This document shows, in pieces, positions 33,549 through 44,688 of a stretch of 64,000 nt of DNA. The DNA lies in NCBI GenBank assembly GCA_029582165.1, contig CM055873.1:39705295-39769294 (forward strand), given 5' to 3'. The notes beneath the pieces are model-generated. The model searched no databases, was not told the DNA's origin, and saw nothing but the letters and a program-made list of their open reading frames with translations. The position numbers and the translations under genes were made by a program. Position 1 is the stretch's first letter; each line of letters begins with the position of its first letter. Source of the DNA: Portulaca oleracea. Its lineage: Eukaryota > Streptophyta > Magnoliopsida > Caryophyllales > Portulacaceae.

Positions 33549-34665
33549 GGGTGTTCACTCAAACTCAAAAATCATTTAACTAACCGACTATTCACTTCTA
33601 TACTAGTCTCGCCTACAATGGATTCAATTGAAGTGGATCTTGTTAAGACCGCGTCTTCCTTCAACAGTGGGGATAAGAGAAGTGCTAATGCTCTTAATAT
33701 AGCACCAACCAAAAGCTGATTCTCGACATCTCAGAGCAGAATGGTTTCCCTTACTTTAGGGTAGGAAGCGGAATGGTTAGGGGGCTTATCTTTAAGCATC
33801 TAGCTTCCTCGTTGCTAGAGTTGCAAAGGAGAGTCTCTAAAAAGCATAACAGTCTCTTCCTTCTTATTATTCTCCAAAAACATAGAATGATTTTGGTGGC
33901 AATCACTTTACTGATAGAGAACTTAAGAACTACCAATAAGCCTTTAGGCAGGCAACGAAAATGGTAAATGTGGTCTTGACTTCTTTTCTTTCCTCTTCAC
34001 CATACGAAATTCTAGCTCACCCTCCGATCATGGATACCTTAAGGCAACAACATCCTTTGAAGATAGGTTATTTACATAAACTCCGAAGTCATACCTAGGG
34101 AGCTTACACCAGGAAACTCCCAAGCTTGGCGAGAAAGGAAGAAAAGAGAGAAAGACAGGGTCCAAGCACAACTATATGTGCGCATACCACTTTCGTCTAT
34201 CTTTGCACTCCTTGCTTCCTTAGATTATTGGCTACCATAAAGACTAGAATTCAGGAACATCAATAGTGGTTAGGGATCACTAAGGTAGGGCTCTTATCCT
34301 ATTCCTTTATGCCTTTTGAACGAATCTAGAACCTCAATTAGCAGATTCATTAGAAAGCTTTCTTAGAAGACTCAATTCATTAGATAAGCCTAGTACATAA
34401 TCATCGATAGCATCAGTTTTGATAGATTACAGAATCTGAAAAGGCTAATAACTTCCCATAAAAATCGGCTGATAACTTCCCATATGTTGTAAGTGTAAGC
34501 AATGTTAGAGACAATTAGTAAAGTAGAAAAGGCTCCCAACAAGTTGCCTGTAAGTAGGTTGAAATAAGGGCAACTTTTTGTCCCTCTCCGTCTAAGTTGA
34601 GTCACTACGTCCCTCACCGAGGTACAGAAGTGACGATAGTGTAAGGAGAGAAGTGTAGTGATATT
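33549..34665. other. probable organellar non-coding DNA, right part
   Basis: It continues the style of 29481-31977, with no MITEs, LTRs or coding frames recognised. Assignment to mitochondrial DNA is inferred from context only. Confidence 0.35.
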
Positions 34666-34962
34666 CTCTAAAACAAAATTCCCTCGAAGCTTAAGGATCC
34701 GAGGAGTTTTTCCATTCCTTGCTCAATAGGAGAGGTGGCTATAGACTGAGCTTTATATGATCTTGGAGCGTTTTTGAGTTTGATGCCATTTTCCATATGT
34801 GAGAAGCTCAAGGTAGGTGACTTGAAGCCCACCTCCATCTCTCTACAATTGGTTGATCGCTCCGTTAAGTATCTCATTGGTCTCTTGGAGGATGTTACCA
34901 TACAAGTGGGGAAGGGAATGAGGAAGGATAAGACGGAAAACGAGAAGCTGGCCAAGCTTTAA
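34666..34962 (+). pseudogene. Ty3 (Athila/Tat-type) aspartic protease fragment
   Basis: Plus-strand translation reads KIPSKLKDPRSFSIPCSIG, then ALYDLGAFLSLMPFSICEKL, and KPTSISLQLVDRSVKYLIGL. This is the retropepsin region, with the catalytic Asp in DLGA, of plant Ty3 polyproteins. One stop lies before ALYDLG. No other domain of the element is attached. Such scraps also occur in plant mitochondrial genomes. Confidence 0.75.
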
Positions 34963-35374
34963 AAAGGCAAGTTGTAGGAGTAGGCAGTTCATAGAGGTAG
35001 TTCAAGACGCACAATAATTACTTTTAACGGTCAATGAACAATAACTCTTTTTAAAGGACAATGAACAATGGGCGTGCATATGATCATATTATTACCCAAT
35101 AAACAATGAATAGTGCATCCATTAAAATAATTTAAAATAATTTAAACCATTTCCTGTGTTTGATTAGATAAACAATTCGAAAGAATTGACATTTAACTAT
35201 ACCTTGGCTAATTAAACCATTACTATTGGGCCTTGAACTTCCAAATTATTTGAGATCCTAAAAATAATGATTAAGAAAGTAATCACTTAACAAAGATCGA
35301 GCTATGTAGCACCCTACTATATACAATAATTTACGTAAGACACTCAGTTCTTAATTGTATAATTCCTACTCGCC
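34963..35374. other. AT-rich spacer, no gene recognised
   Basis: Return to nuclear-style AT-rich sequence, with short repeats such as GGTCAATGAACAAT and GGACAATGAACAAT. Nothing else can be supported. Confidence 0.5.
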
Positions 35375-35805
35375 TTACGATTCGTTTGGTATGAGGGAAT
35401 AGAGGGTTGAGAATGGAAATAGGAAGATTTGAGATTACATGCAACTCCCATGTTTGTTTTATAATAATTAAAAAAAGAGGGGAATGAGAATTGGAATAGA
35501 AGGATCTAACTCACACCAATCTATTACCAAAGAGTGGGATTGTAATTCATACTAAGAATTCATAAGTCATGTTAAATACCCAATATTATCCTTATATTTA
35601 ATTAATATTACCAATATTATCCTTATATTTAATTAATATTACCAATATGCATTTATTCCCAATTCGACCCTCACCTTGAATTATCATATAACAAACAAGG
35701 AACTTGGAAATTCATAAATAAATTCTCATTCTCATTCCCATTGTGAATTCTCATTCCCATTTCCATTATGAATTCTCATTCCCATTACATACCATGCGGA
35801 CCCTT
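35375..35805. mobile_element. MITE with GGTATG-GGGAATGAGA ends
   Basis: The left end (TTCGTTTGGTATGAGGGAAT) is inverted relative to the right end (ATTCCCATTACATACCATGC, then GGACCCTTAA). The interior carries inverted GAATGAGAAT/ATTCTCATTC runs and a ~32-bp tandem duplication of CAATATTATCCTTATATTTA. The superfamily is uncertain and no clear target duplication was found. Confidence 0.65.
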
Positions 35806-35883
35806 AATTTTAATTTACTCACGAAAGGAAAATGGTGAACTTTGTGTTTTGTCTATTAATGCATATACTTTTATTAAATAATA

Positions 35884-37342
35884 CTAGTCTTAAACCCGAG
35901 TGATGCACGGGTGCATTAAAAAATGGCTTAGGATTGTTGTAGAATGGCGAGTTATACTGATGTGTAATTAATTGTGTAGTAAAGAGAGAATTAATGCGAT
36001 GAAGTTAACCAATCATTTTATTTTTTAAAAATGAAAGGAAAACATAGATTTTTTTCGAATGATTGAGATTGCATAAACTGTTATATAACTAAAAAAACTC
36101 AAATAAAACAAAAGAAATTGCTTACAAATGAGAGAAGTGATCTTGAGAATTTGGTTGAAAGGTATAAAAATTGGGTATAAATCATAATAATTATGTGATA
36201 AATAAAGTATATGAATATATAAATAAATAAAAGATAAATATAATAATTAAAGAAAAGTAGGATAAAATAATACAAACACAGCGAATCCTAACCATTTCTA
36301 AAGCACCGATAACTGGATATAGCTCACAGTAATTCTGTGACAAACAAAAATAAATGAATATATGAGTAAACAAAAGTAGGCTGGAAAAAATATGTAATAT
36401 GGAAGATCCCCACGCACAAATATTGTGGTATTTTGTATGACCGCATGAAATAAAGTGAACATAGAGAAGTGAAAATGTTGACGAATGAATTAAAATAGTA
36501 TGCATCATCAAGTGTTTTCAAGCTTTAACTCTAATTTTTCATACGTGATAGTATCACGTTTAGCAATATGTGACATTGTTACAGGTTTATAAAATAACTT
36601 AGTTTTTAAGATTTTATTAGAAATTGTCAATTAGTGGAGTAATGCGGTTTATTGAAAGTCAGTGTTAGATGTTTAGTGGTATGCGTTATTTGGATACTAT
36701 GATAGTTTTATGGGTGGTTAAGCAATTGGCCGTGAACATAGGAGATAATATAACTGTTATTTTTCTATTTTCCTACACTTTGATTTAAACTAAAAGAATT
36801 AAATAAGAGTATTATAATATGATTCTTCCTATGCTACACAATTAAATACTAATAGCAAAGAAATTTGTAAATAATAGTGGCTACATATATGATAATATGA
36901 GATATAGACGTATGATAGAGTTTTTGAAGGTTATAGTATGATTTAGTATATTAAAAATGTGTGGTTCATGATGGTTGACCATTAAATCTAATATTAATGT
37001 TGGGTATTTTAAATTGATACGTTTTTGCAGTATATGATAAGTTCATAAATTTTCGCATTTTGTGAATTGTGTGATATACGAAATTCAAATTTTTTTATGG
37101 TATGAAATTCAAAATTCTTGATGATCTTAAAATTCAAAACTTTATGTTAAACAGAATAGTGTGGTAATAAAAAATTTGTAATAAACTAAATTTGGAAAAT
37201 TATCTCTAATAAACAAAACATTGAATTTTCTTACATAAAACAAAAAAAAGAATTATCTTAAATTTGATTGGCTAATATTCCTACTTTTAATCTTTTTCAC
37301 AATTCTATGGGCCTCCCAGACTTTACTTTAGCATTATATAGA
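35884..37342 (-). mobile_element. non-autonomous Helitron
   Basis: On the minus strand the element starts TCTATATAATGCTAAAGT (5' TC preceded by A) at 37342. It ends with a hairpin (ACCCG...CGGGT, about 35894-35912) and CTAG followed by T at 35884. These are the canonical Helitron ends and A/T insertion site. The 1,459-bp interior is AT-rich with no Rep/helicase or other recognisable coding sequence. Confidence 0.77.
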
Positions 37343-37805
37343 TTATAATAAATTAATCAAGAATTGAATTTAAAATTGAATTTCATAAATCAGTAAAATC
37401 AATTTATCTGAAACCTGATTGGATGAAATCCCAAAATTACTTTGGTGGCTCCATTTAGTGGGGTCCACATACTTTCCCATTAATATTACATAGATTAACA
37501 TGTTCAAAGGCCTATTCACAACCACACAATAATCCGATCTTTAGTAGTCAATGTTACTTTCCAAGTATTAGGTGAAGCCACCTTATTAACTATGAACACA
37601 TGTGAAAAACATGTGAATATGACAAAATGCTTTAGAAAACAAATTCATTACTATAATTGCCCTACAACCACTAGTCGGGTTGTGACAAAGTGATCCCCTT
37701 TCACTTTATCTATTTATATTAGTTATGGATGTTCTACTACAAACATTGCAAGCCGACCACACACAATAAGGAAATAGAAGAAAGGCCCTAGAGCTCGCAC
37801 ATTTT
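37343..37805. other. spacer, no gene recognised
   Basis: AT-rich sequence between the Helitron and LINE debris, with no recognisable feature. Confidence 0.5.
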
Positions 37806-38640
37806 TTTTTCAGATGACTATCTTCTTCACTGATATGGATGTGGATCATTATATTGAGCTTAAAAATATATTAGCTTGTTTTGATTATAGCTTTGGAAAA
37901 ATGATAAATGTGGAAAAGTCATCGGTCATGTTTTCTATTGGAACACAACAATGGGCAAGAATTGAGTTTAAGAGTATATTTCGGTATTAGGAATATGAGT
38001 ACTTCATCAAATATTTAGGCATTCCTCGAATAATACTAAGAAATAAAAATAGCCAGTTCAAATTTTTGGTAGATGCTTTTATAAAGAAACTACATGGTTG
38101 GCAGGGCAAACTACTATCATCTGCAGGACGATTAGTCCTCATTAACATTGTCTTATTAGCGCTCCACCAGCATGTTTTTTCGGTGTATCAAATTCCACAA
38201 CACCTTGTAGAGAAGTGAAACATTTTAATGATCCAGTTTTTTTTGTTGGAACTCGAATGGCTATAACTCCATACATTGGATACAGTGGTCTGATCTTTTT
38301 AAACTAAATGGAATGGGTAGATTGGGAATCAGGGAACTCACTAGTTTTAATTAAGCATTATTACTAAAACAGGCTTGGGGAACAACTATAGGAAAGTCCT
38401 CTCTATAGACTCAAATTCGGAAGTCCAAATTTAAAATAACACCTCCGTTATATATGACAATGAATTATAAGGCCCCGCAAAATTCATCGTATGCGTGAAA
38501 AAGCATTACAAGGGCGGTGAATCCTGTCAAGGACAAAATACGTTGGAGAATTGGTAATGGAAGATCAATCTGCATTAGCGATAGTCGTTGGTTGAAGAAT
38601 TTATACCCCATCGGAAACCAGGAGCATCATATTAGATATT
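37806..38640 (+). pseudogene. LINE reverse-transcriptase fragment
   Basis: Plus-strand frames contain MTIFFTDMDVDHYIELKNIL, FDYSFGKMINVEKSS, EYFIKYLGIPR and LHGWQGKLLSSAGRLVLIN. This is the region just after the catalytic motif in plant LINE RTs; the other LINE here has INYSKSS and MYLGIPLG at the equivalent place. Many stops and frame changes are present. It is much older than the LINE at 23838. Confidence 0.75.
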
Positions 38641-38789
38641 AGATAAATGGGTTGCAGATTTAGCGATAGTCGTTGGTTGAAGATCGCTTTTGGCTTTCTC
38701 AGCCACTCAAGGTGAATTGGAAGCGATATAGTAGCAGTACACGTCACCAAACAAAATTCGTACAATGCATTAGCAATTGCAACTGATTT

Positions 38790-39066
38790 AGAGCTAGCTA
38801 TTAGATACTTAGATAAACCAAATGAATGTAATTTTCAATGCTACTCTTTGATAGTCAATATACTAGATTGTTTAAGATCATTCGTATAGAATATATAAAG
38901 TCTCTCGTCAGGATATTAAGCAAGCACGGCTATTAGATACTTAGATAAACTAAATGAATGTAATTTTCAATGCTACTCTTTGATAGTTAATATACTAGAT
39001 TGTTTAGGCTCATTCCATATGTACAAAATATATAAAGTCTCTCGTCAGGATATTAAGTAGGCACAT
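38790..39066 (+). repeat. two-copy tandem repeat of ~133 bp
   Basis: TTAGATACTTAGATAAAC ... CTCGTCAGGATATTAAG is present twice, near 38801 and 38934, about 95% identical. It is non-coding and lies in LINE debris. Confidence 0.85.
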
Positions 39067-39416
39067 GTATTAGTAAAAGATATGCTCAAAAAAAATTCAC
39101 GATATCATAATCACATTATATAAAAAAAGTGACTATTCTAGCTATAAAAAAAAAAAATTGCCCTACAACACCCACTATATTTATTGTATATACTAACTTC
39201 CATTCTATGTCAACTGTCCTATCTAAGTAGATGATATACACAAATCTATTTAGGTATTACTTTTTCTAGAGGGATTAGAAATGGAAATTGAAATGATTGT
39301 GCCTGGTGATCAAGGCAAAGTTGTATTTATAGATTTATAGACCAAATTGAGAATAATTTTTTTAGAAAGAAAGAAGAATCACATATTATTAAGGGCTAAT
39401 GTCTCTTACAGCTGTA
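39067..39416. other. AT-rich spacer
   Basis: Contains A-runs at about 39147-39158 that might be a remnant LINE tail. No gene is seen. Confidence 0.4.
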
Positions 39417-39728
39417 TTATGTATGTATTGCACTGCAAAAATTGGATAACCAACTATTTGATTCTCGGTTTCTTATGGCTAGCTGGGCTGCTTCCTGTGC
39501 TGCCATGTTTCCCTGTCGGGCTGTCCACTTGAACACAACTTGTTGTATTCTTGCTGCTAGTCGCAGACACTTCCTAACAATGATCCCTCTCGGTGCTCTT
39601 ACTTCTGTCTCAGACGCCAGTTCACCTACCACCTCCTTTGCGTCTGACTCCATTAAAATTTGTTGGATACCATTGTCAATTGCCCAATTTAGTCCTATTT
39701 TTACTGCTTCCGCCTCCAATTCTTCCAC
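39417..39728 (-). pseudogene. RNase H-like (RVT_3) domain fragment
   Basis: The 103-residue frame has AEAVKIGLNWAIDNGIQQIL, MESDAKEVVGEL and KWTARQGNMAAQEAAQLAIR. This fits the plant RNase H-like domain found at the end of some LINE ORF2 proteins and in free-standing genes. Catalytic positions corresponding to EAxA and ESD are present, and the histidine region of the RN-x-A-D-x-LA motif is weak. The N-terminal part is missing, so it is a fragment. Confidence 0.65.
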
Positions 39729-39760
39729 CTATTAGATAACCAACTATTTGGTTTGCACCG

Positions 39761-41463
39761 TGTAGACACCGGATTTTGTAACAAAATTATATAGCATATC
39801 TATATAATAAACAAATAAAGAAGAAGAGGACGGAAGACGAAAGTTAAAGTACGTGCACTTTACACGTACGAATTTGCTTTAATATTGCATGCAAAATCAC
39901 ATGCAACATGTCTACGTAAAAAGCAAGCCATGCGACCCATGCAAGCCATGTGGATTCAATAGCGCGGGGTCACAAGTTCGATTCCTCACAAAAACACTCG
40001 AAAAACACCTCACACAAGCTAAATAATATTAGCTCTCACCGTCCAGTGTGAATCACCTACTCCCTAGGCAGATTGACTCCACACACCACCGTCCATGCAT
40101 GCGTGGACGACAGCCAATTCATCCCCCCCAGCTGGTGGCCGGTCGACCTTGGAGGCTCCGCCCACACGTGGTCAATTGACCACGTGCCACCATCCATGGA
40201 AGATCATCCCCCCTACTGCATTGGTATTCTGCATCAGTCCGGAGACTACGAGGTGAAGTGTGTGTATGCATGCATGCCTTCTCTCTACTTAGCCTATAAA
40301 TACTACTCCTTTCAAGCATCAACTCGCCAACTCATTCATTCATCCTTCTCCTCTCTTCTACTCATAAACTCACTCATCATCTCATTCTCTTTCTCCCCTA
40401 TTCACTCACCCATTCTTTTATTCTCTCTAATATCATCTTAATCTCTATTCTTATCTCCATATTCATATCACTACTCTACTCATCTTTCTTCTAATCTTAT
40501 CATCATTTCCACCTCTCTATAATCTCTATTCTTACCATCTCTTGAACCTCTAGACTCATCCTACTCAAAGCCCTATCCTAAACACACAAAAAGCCACAAA
40601 AGAACCCCCTTTTCTATATGATTTTCCACCACTCTTTTCTCTACTTCTTTTGGTTCATTTTTTTGGCATTTGTGAGGAGTAACATCAAGGAACACAAAGA
40701 GGAGCATCTTCAAGCAAAAAGGAAGGCAAGACCTCTTCTTCCAATTAGCACAAAGTAAGCTTTAAAGTTCCTTCGTTTCTTTGTAAATAAAGTGTTGTAT
40801 ATGTTGTACTTTTATTTCATGATTCATGTTGGATGTTCAACGAAATAATTCTATAAAGCTCGTATTTATCCTTCTTCCAAATTTTATAAAAGCATACTTT
40901 AAACTTTTAGTAGAGTCTTTCCTTTTGTGAGAGACGAATTATTAAGGTTCCTACTTTTAGAGTTCGTAGCCTTACCCCCAAATCCAATCTTGGGTTTCGC
41001 AAGTGGAGTCTTTCTCATTTTCTCTTTGGTTTGTCTTGGCTTTTCCCTTAAAAGTCGAATGGCGACTCCCATTTCGAACTAAAAGCACATCGGGTTGCAT
41101 GAACTATGGCAAAACATGGTTTTACAACATGCCGATGCAACTTTAAGGTCTTTTCTTCATATATTTCTAAATAATACTTGCATAAATTAGTTTCTTCCGA
41201 GCTTAACATTTAAATGAGCAAATTGGGTTAAATTTCGAAGAGTTTGGAACAAGTGGATGTGCACTCTTAAAGGTTTAATTTCAATGACTCATAAAATGCA
41301 CAAGTAAAGGAAAAGTGATTTTACAAATATTATCCAGAAATGTGTAAGTAAATTTCCTTAAAGGGTCTTTTTCAAAGGTTCAAACCCCAGCACAAATCAC
41401 CGAATCACACCCCAATCCACGTGGATGTTCGGAAGCCCGAACGGCGAGGAAAAATGTCCACAG
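39761..41463 (+). mobile_element. 5' LTR of the Tat-type element
   Basis: About 1.7 kb from TGTAGACACC to ATGTCCACA, followed after 7 bases by the primer site. U3 contains a TATA box at 40294, then a pyrimidine-rich leader (CTCATTCTCTTTCTCCCC). No second copy exists in the window, so the left border rests on the TG start and right border on the primer site. Confidence 0.7.
40294..40303 (+). promoter_or_regulatory. TATA box of the Tat-type LTR
   Basis: CTATAAATAC lies in U3, followed about 30 bases on by a CA-containing, pyrimidine-rich likely start region. Confidence 0.6.
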
Positions 41464-41470
41464 GATTTTT

Positions 41471-41488
41471 GGCGATTCCACTGGGGAG
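41471..41488 (+). other. primer-binding site of the Tat-type element
   Basis: TGGCGATTCCACTGGGGA closely resembles the tRNA-Arg-type primer site reported for Ogre/Tat elements. Confidence 0.75.
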
Positions 41489-42972
41489 TTTTAAAAGTGG
41501 GTAAAACATGAAAAAGTTTACTGTGCTTTAAAAATTTTGGAAGGAAGATAAAATTTTACTTTAAATTATTAAGTCATTCTTTTTTATGCATAAATGCATT
41601 GCATATACCGGGCTACTTCTCGGCCACATATGTGGGCTTGTTTACACTTAAAGCGGCGACTTATGTTTTCCTTAAAACTACAAAAAAAATACCCATGGGA
41701 TGCAGGACCGGCTATACTCCGTTGGTGCCTTTACACCGGGGGAGCCTTACTCACCACATCAACTCATGCATCACTCTTCGAGGTCTCCACACGAGCCACG
41801 AAGAGCAACACCCTATACATTCAAGTTGCCTTTACAACGAGAATGCACCAGGGCGAGTACATGAGCCGATAAGCCTATCCAGCCAATAATCCCTTTTTTT
41901 GTACATAGAACCTTGGTTTAAGATACCCCTTGTTCATCTGTATGCTATATGCTATGTGTTTACTTTTGTTGTAAAGAGTCGACCCAAGTCTAGAGGTGTC
42001 ATTCTAGTCCATATAGTAGTCATTGGGCTGAGAAGAGTCATGTTTGCAACTAGGTTAATTAACCTCAAAAGTTATGGTTAACCCGGTGGTCGGACCCATT
42101 TATCTATAAAGGCTAATTATCTTGGTTCATAAAATAGACTCGACTCATCTTTGATGATTCTACATGGCCCTTTATGGCATTTTCTTAACGAAGGTCCAAT
42201 AAACCTGTTTAAAGTCAAAACAAAGTTAGTGGATAAAGTTTTAGATTGCATAATAATCACCGAGTTTGAGTAAGTTGATTTATCAAATTAATGATCAGAT
42301 TTGTCACACTTATGGTCGGCCCGTGGTTAGGCCTAACCATATCAGATTTGATAATCAAGTCCATAAATCAATTATAACTCGCTCGTTGTTGGTTTTATCC
42401 AGTCCTTTACGATATCTGCTTTCCCGGTAAATATAATAATAAAAAAATATATAGAAAGAGTAGGCTGTCAGTCCTGTTGATCATTATTCTAGCCCGCATA
42501 ATAGTCGGTATGGCTTGAGTTGGAGTGATAATTTTTTGAGTTACGGATTCTCCTTAAAACGGTCGTCTTGTGGATGGGGCCCAACCGAATTGAGAAGCAC
42601 TGTCCCGTAATTACTTATTCAGTCCTGATTCACCATACTTTGCTTTATTTGGTCCTTTATAATGATCAAGTTGTCCTTAGGTTCATGTAAAGTTAGGTCA
42701 AGCAAACCCGTGTCCCGGGTGAGTCTTCCTCTGTGTCAGCATATAAGTCATGCATTTTAGGAAGTCCCGTGTAGGTCAGTTAGGTTATGCATGCATCAAA
42801 GGAGAGTTGTTTCTTTCAAAAGGTCAATCTCTGAGTTGTGTGTTATTCCTTAGTCAGTATAGGAGACCCGAGTCTAGCTTGGATCCCAAGACCGTTAGGC
42901 CGTCTAATTCGAAACCCGGATTACATCCCGCAGAACCCTAAGTCAAAGGTCTCTCGCCGTCTGCAATTCGAC
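41489..42972 (+). mobile_element. long untranslated leader of the Tat-type element
   Basis: About 1.5 kb between primer site and gag without a supported coding frame. Long leaders are usual in Tat/Ogre elements. Short frames near 41600 are unlikely to be genes. Confidence 0.55.
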
Positions 42973-44688
42973 ATGTCTGCCAACGAAAACCAAGCTGACA
43001 ACTCGGTTAATGCTGCTTTGACCAAGTTCCTCGAGGAAAGGTTCAACAAGATGGAAGGTTCGGTCACCTTCGCCACTCTACAACAAGAAAAGAAAGTCGA
43101 AGAGCTTACCGCTCAACAGCGAGAACTCATTGAAGGACAGAATAGTCGTATTGAGCAACAACAGGAAACTTTGAACAGAGTGGTAGAAGCTCTGCACCGC
43201 ATTAGTGCACATGTGGGGATGAACAATGATGATGAGGATGCTAAGGAAATTGTCCCTGATTTTGCAGCTGTTGTTGATAAGGGTAAAGGAAAAGTAGGGG
43301 AAAGTTCCAATACGGGAGGAGTCATCCATATTCCAGATGACTACACATTTAAGCCACCACCTCCAGTGGCTACCCCTCAGACTGCATCGGTTAAGACCGA
43401 GCATGGATTACAAGACACTTCTGCTATCCGCGAAGTGAAAGCACTGTTGAACATGGTCAAGAATGCTATGAGTCAAATGCCTGCTTTTGCCAATCAGTTT
43501 GTTGAATTCGAACCACCCGTTCAGATTGATGACAAGATAGCTGGTAAAATGGATATACCGTTGAAGAAGTTCAGTCCGTCTGCAAACCCGACGCATCATG
43601 TATGGGAGTTTAACCGGGTGATGCCACTCCAAGGCATCGGCACTAAACATTACAAGCAACTTTTTCCATCATCACTGAATGATGAAGCATTAGATTGGTA
43701 CTATAATCTTCCTTTGGAAACTCGAGGAGATTGGACTGCTTTGCGTCGAGCATTTATCGAACACTACAACAAGATTCAAAAGGACAAGGTGACTTTAACT
43801 GATGTCATGGCTATTCGCTAAAGAGATGATGAGCCATTCTTAGCTTACTATGAAAGATGGCACTCTAAGATGTCCCAAGTGACTAGTATCATTCCAACGG
43901 AAGTACAGTTAGACACCTTCATTCGAAGTTTGAAATAAAGTATGGTCCAACAGTTATACTTTCATGTTGTGGAAAACTTTGAGTATATGAAGAAATTATG
44001 CCCAAAACTGGAGGCATGAAAGGAGATAAATGTGGCATCTCAGAGTTGGAAGGGTAATAGCACCGCCCAAAAGACCGTTGGCGCTGCGAGAGCGGTGGAG
44101 ACTAATATCATCCAGAATGTGAACCGTGGTCTATTCCGAAAGTCAACATTCTTCCAGTATGATTCTTACATCCCACTGGATATGACTTATGTTGAGGCCT
44201 TGGATCGATTGTTAAAGTCAGACAAGATTCGGTTACCTACTCATAAGCCAGAACCTGAGAACAAAGGGTCTGGATAGAACAACAATGCATTCTGCAAGTA
44301 CCATCGTACCAGAGGACACGATACCGAGCCGTGCTATGTGCTTAAAAACCTCCTTGAGAAAATGATTCGCTCTGGCGAATTGTCAGCACCTAAGTCAACT
44401 AAGAAACCCAACAACAAAAGCAATCCTCTCCCAAATCATGCTATTTTGGTAAGAGAGGGTACTTTTGACCCATCTGAGTGTATCACTAATGAGGGAGCAC
44501 CTATACTCCCTCCTGAAGATCTGACAGCTTTTACTATCAATGGCATATGGGCGAGTGACGATGATAGCATCGAAAATCTCGGAAACCAGCAGCACTTGGC
44601 AGACATAAAAAATAGCATGCAACACCTGGTCTTACACACCGCTATCTGTCAAGACAAAAAGGTCCAGGAGCACCTTGAACATCAAGAT
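42973..44688 (+). pseudogene. Tat-type gag, left part
   Basis: It starts MSANENQADNS. A coiled-coil-like stretch follows (EERFNKMEGSV, QQRELIEGQNSRIEQQQ), then the capsid-type region (WEFNRVMPLQGIGTKH, DEALDWYYNLPLETRGDW) and, after stops at 43819 and 43936, FLAYYERWHSKMSQV. A knuckle-like CKYHRTRGHDTEPC follows. Several in-frame stops make it non-functional. It is cut at 44688 by the CACTA element. Confidence 0.82.

Noticed and set aside
39950..40005. A tRNA B-box-like GTTCGATTCC in the Tat LTR, considered as a tRNA or SINE
   Set aside because: No matching A-box or cloverleaf could be drawn around it; probably chance or an old tRNA scrap.
41594..41889. Two overlapping frames of 92-96 residues in the Tat leader
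   Set aside because: No motif, overlapping in different frames, and located in a leader that is normally non-coding.
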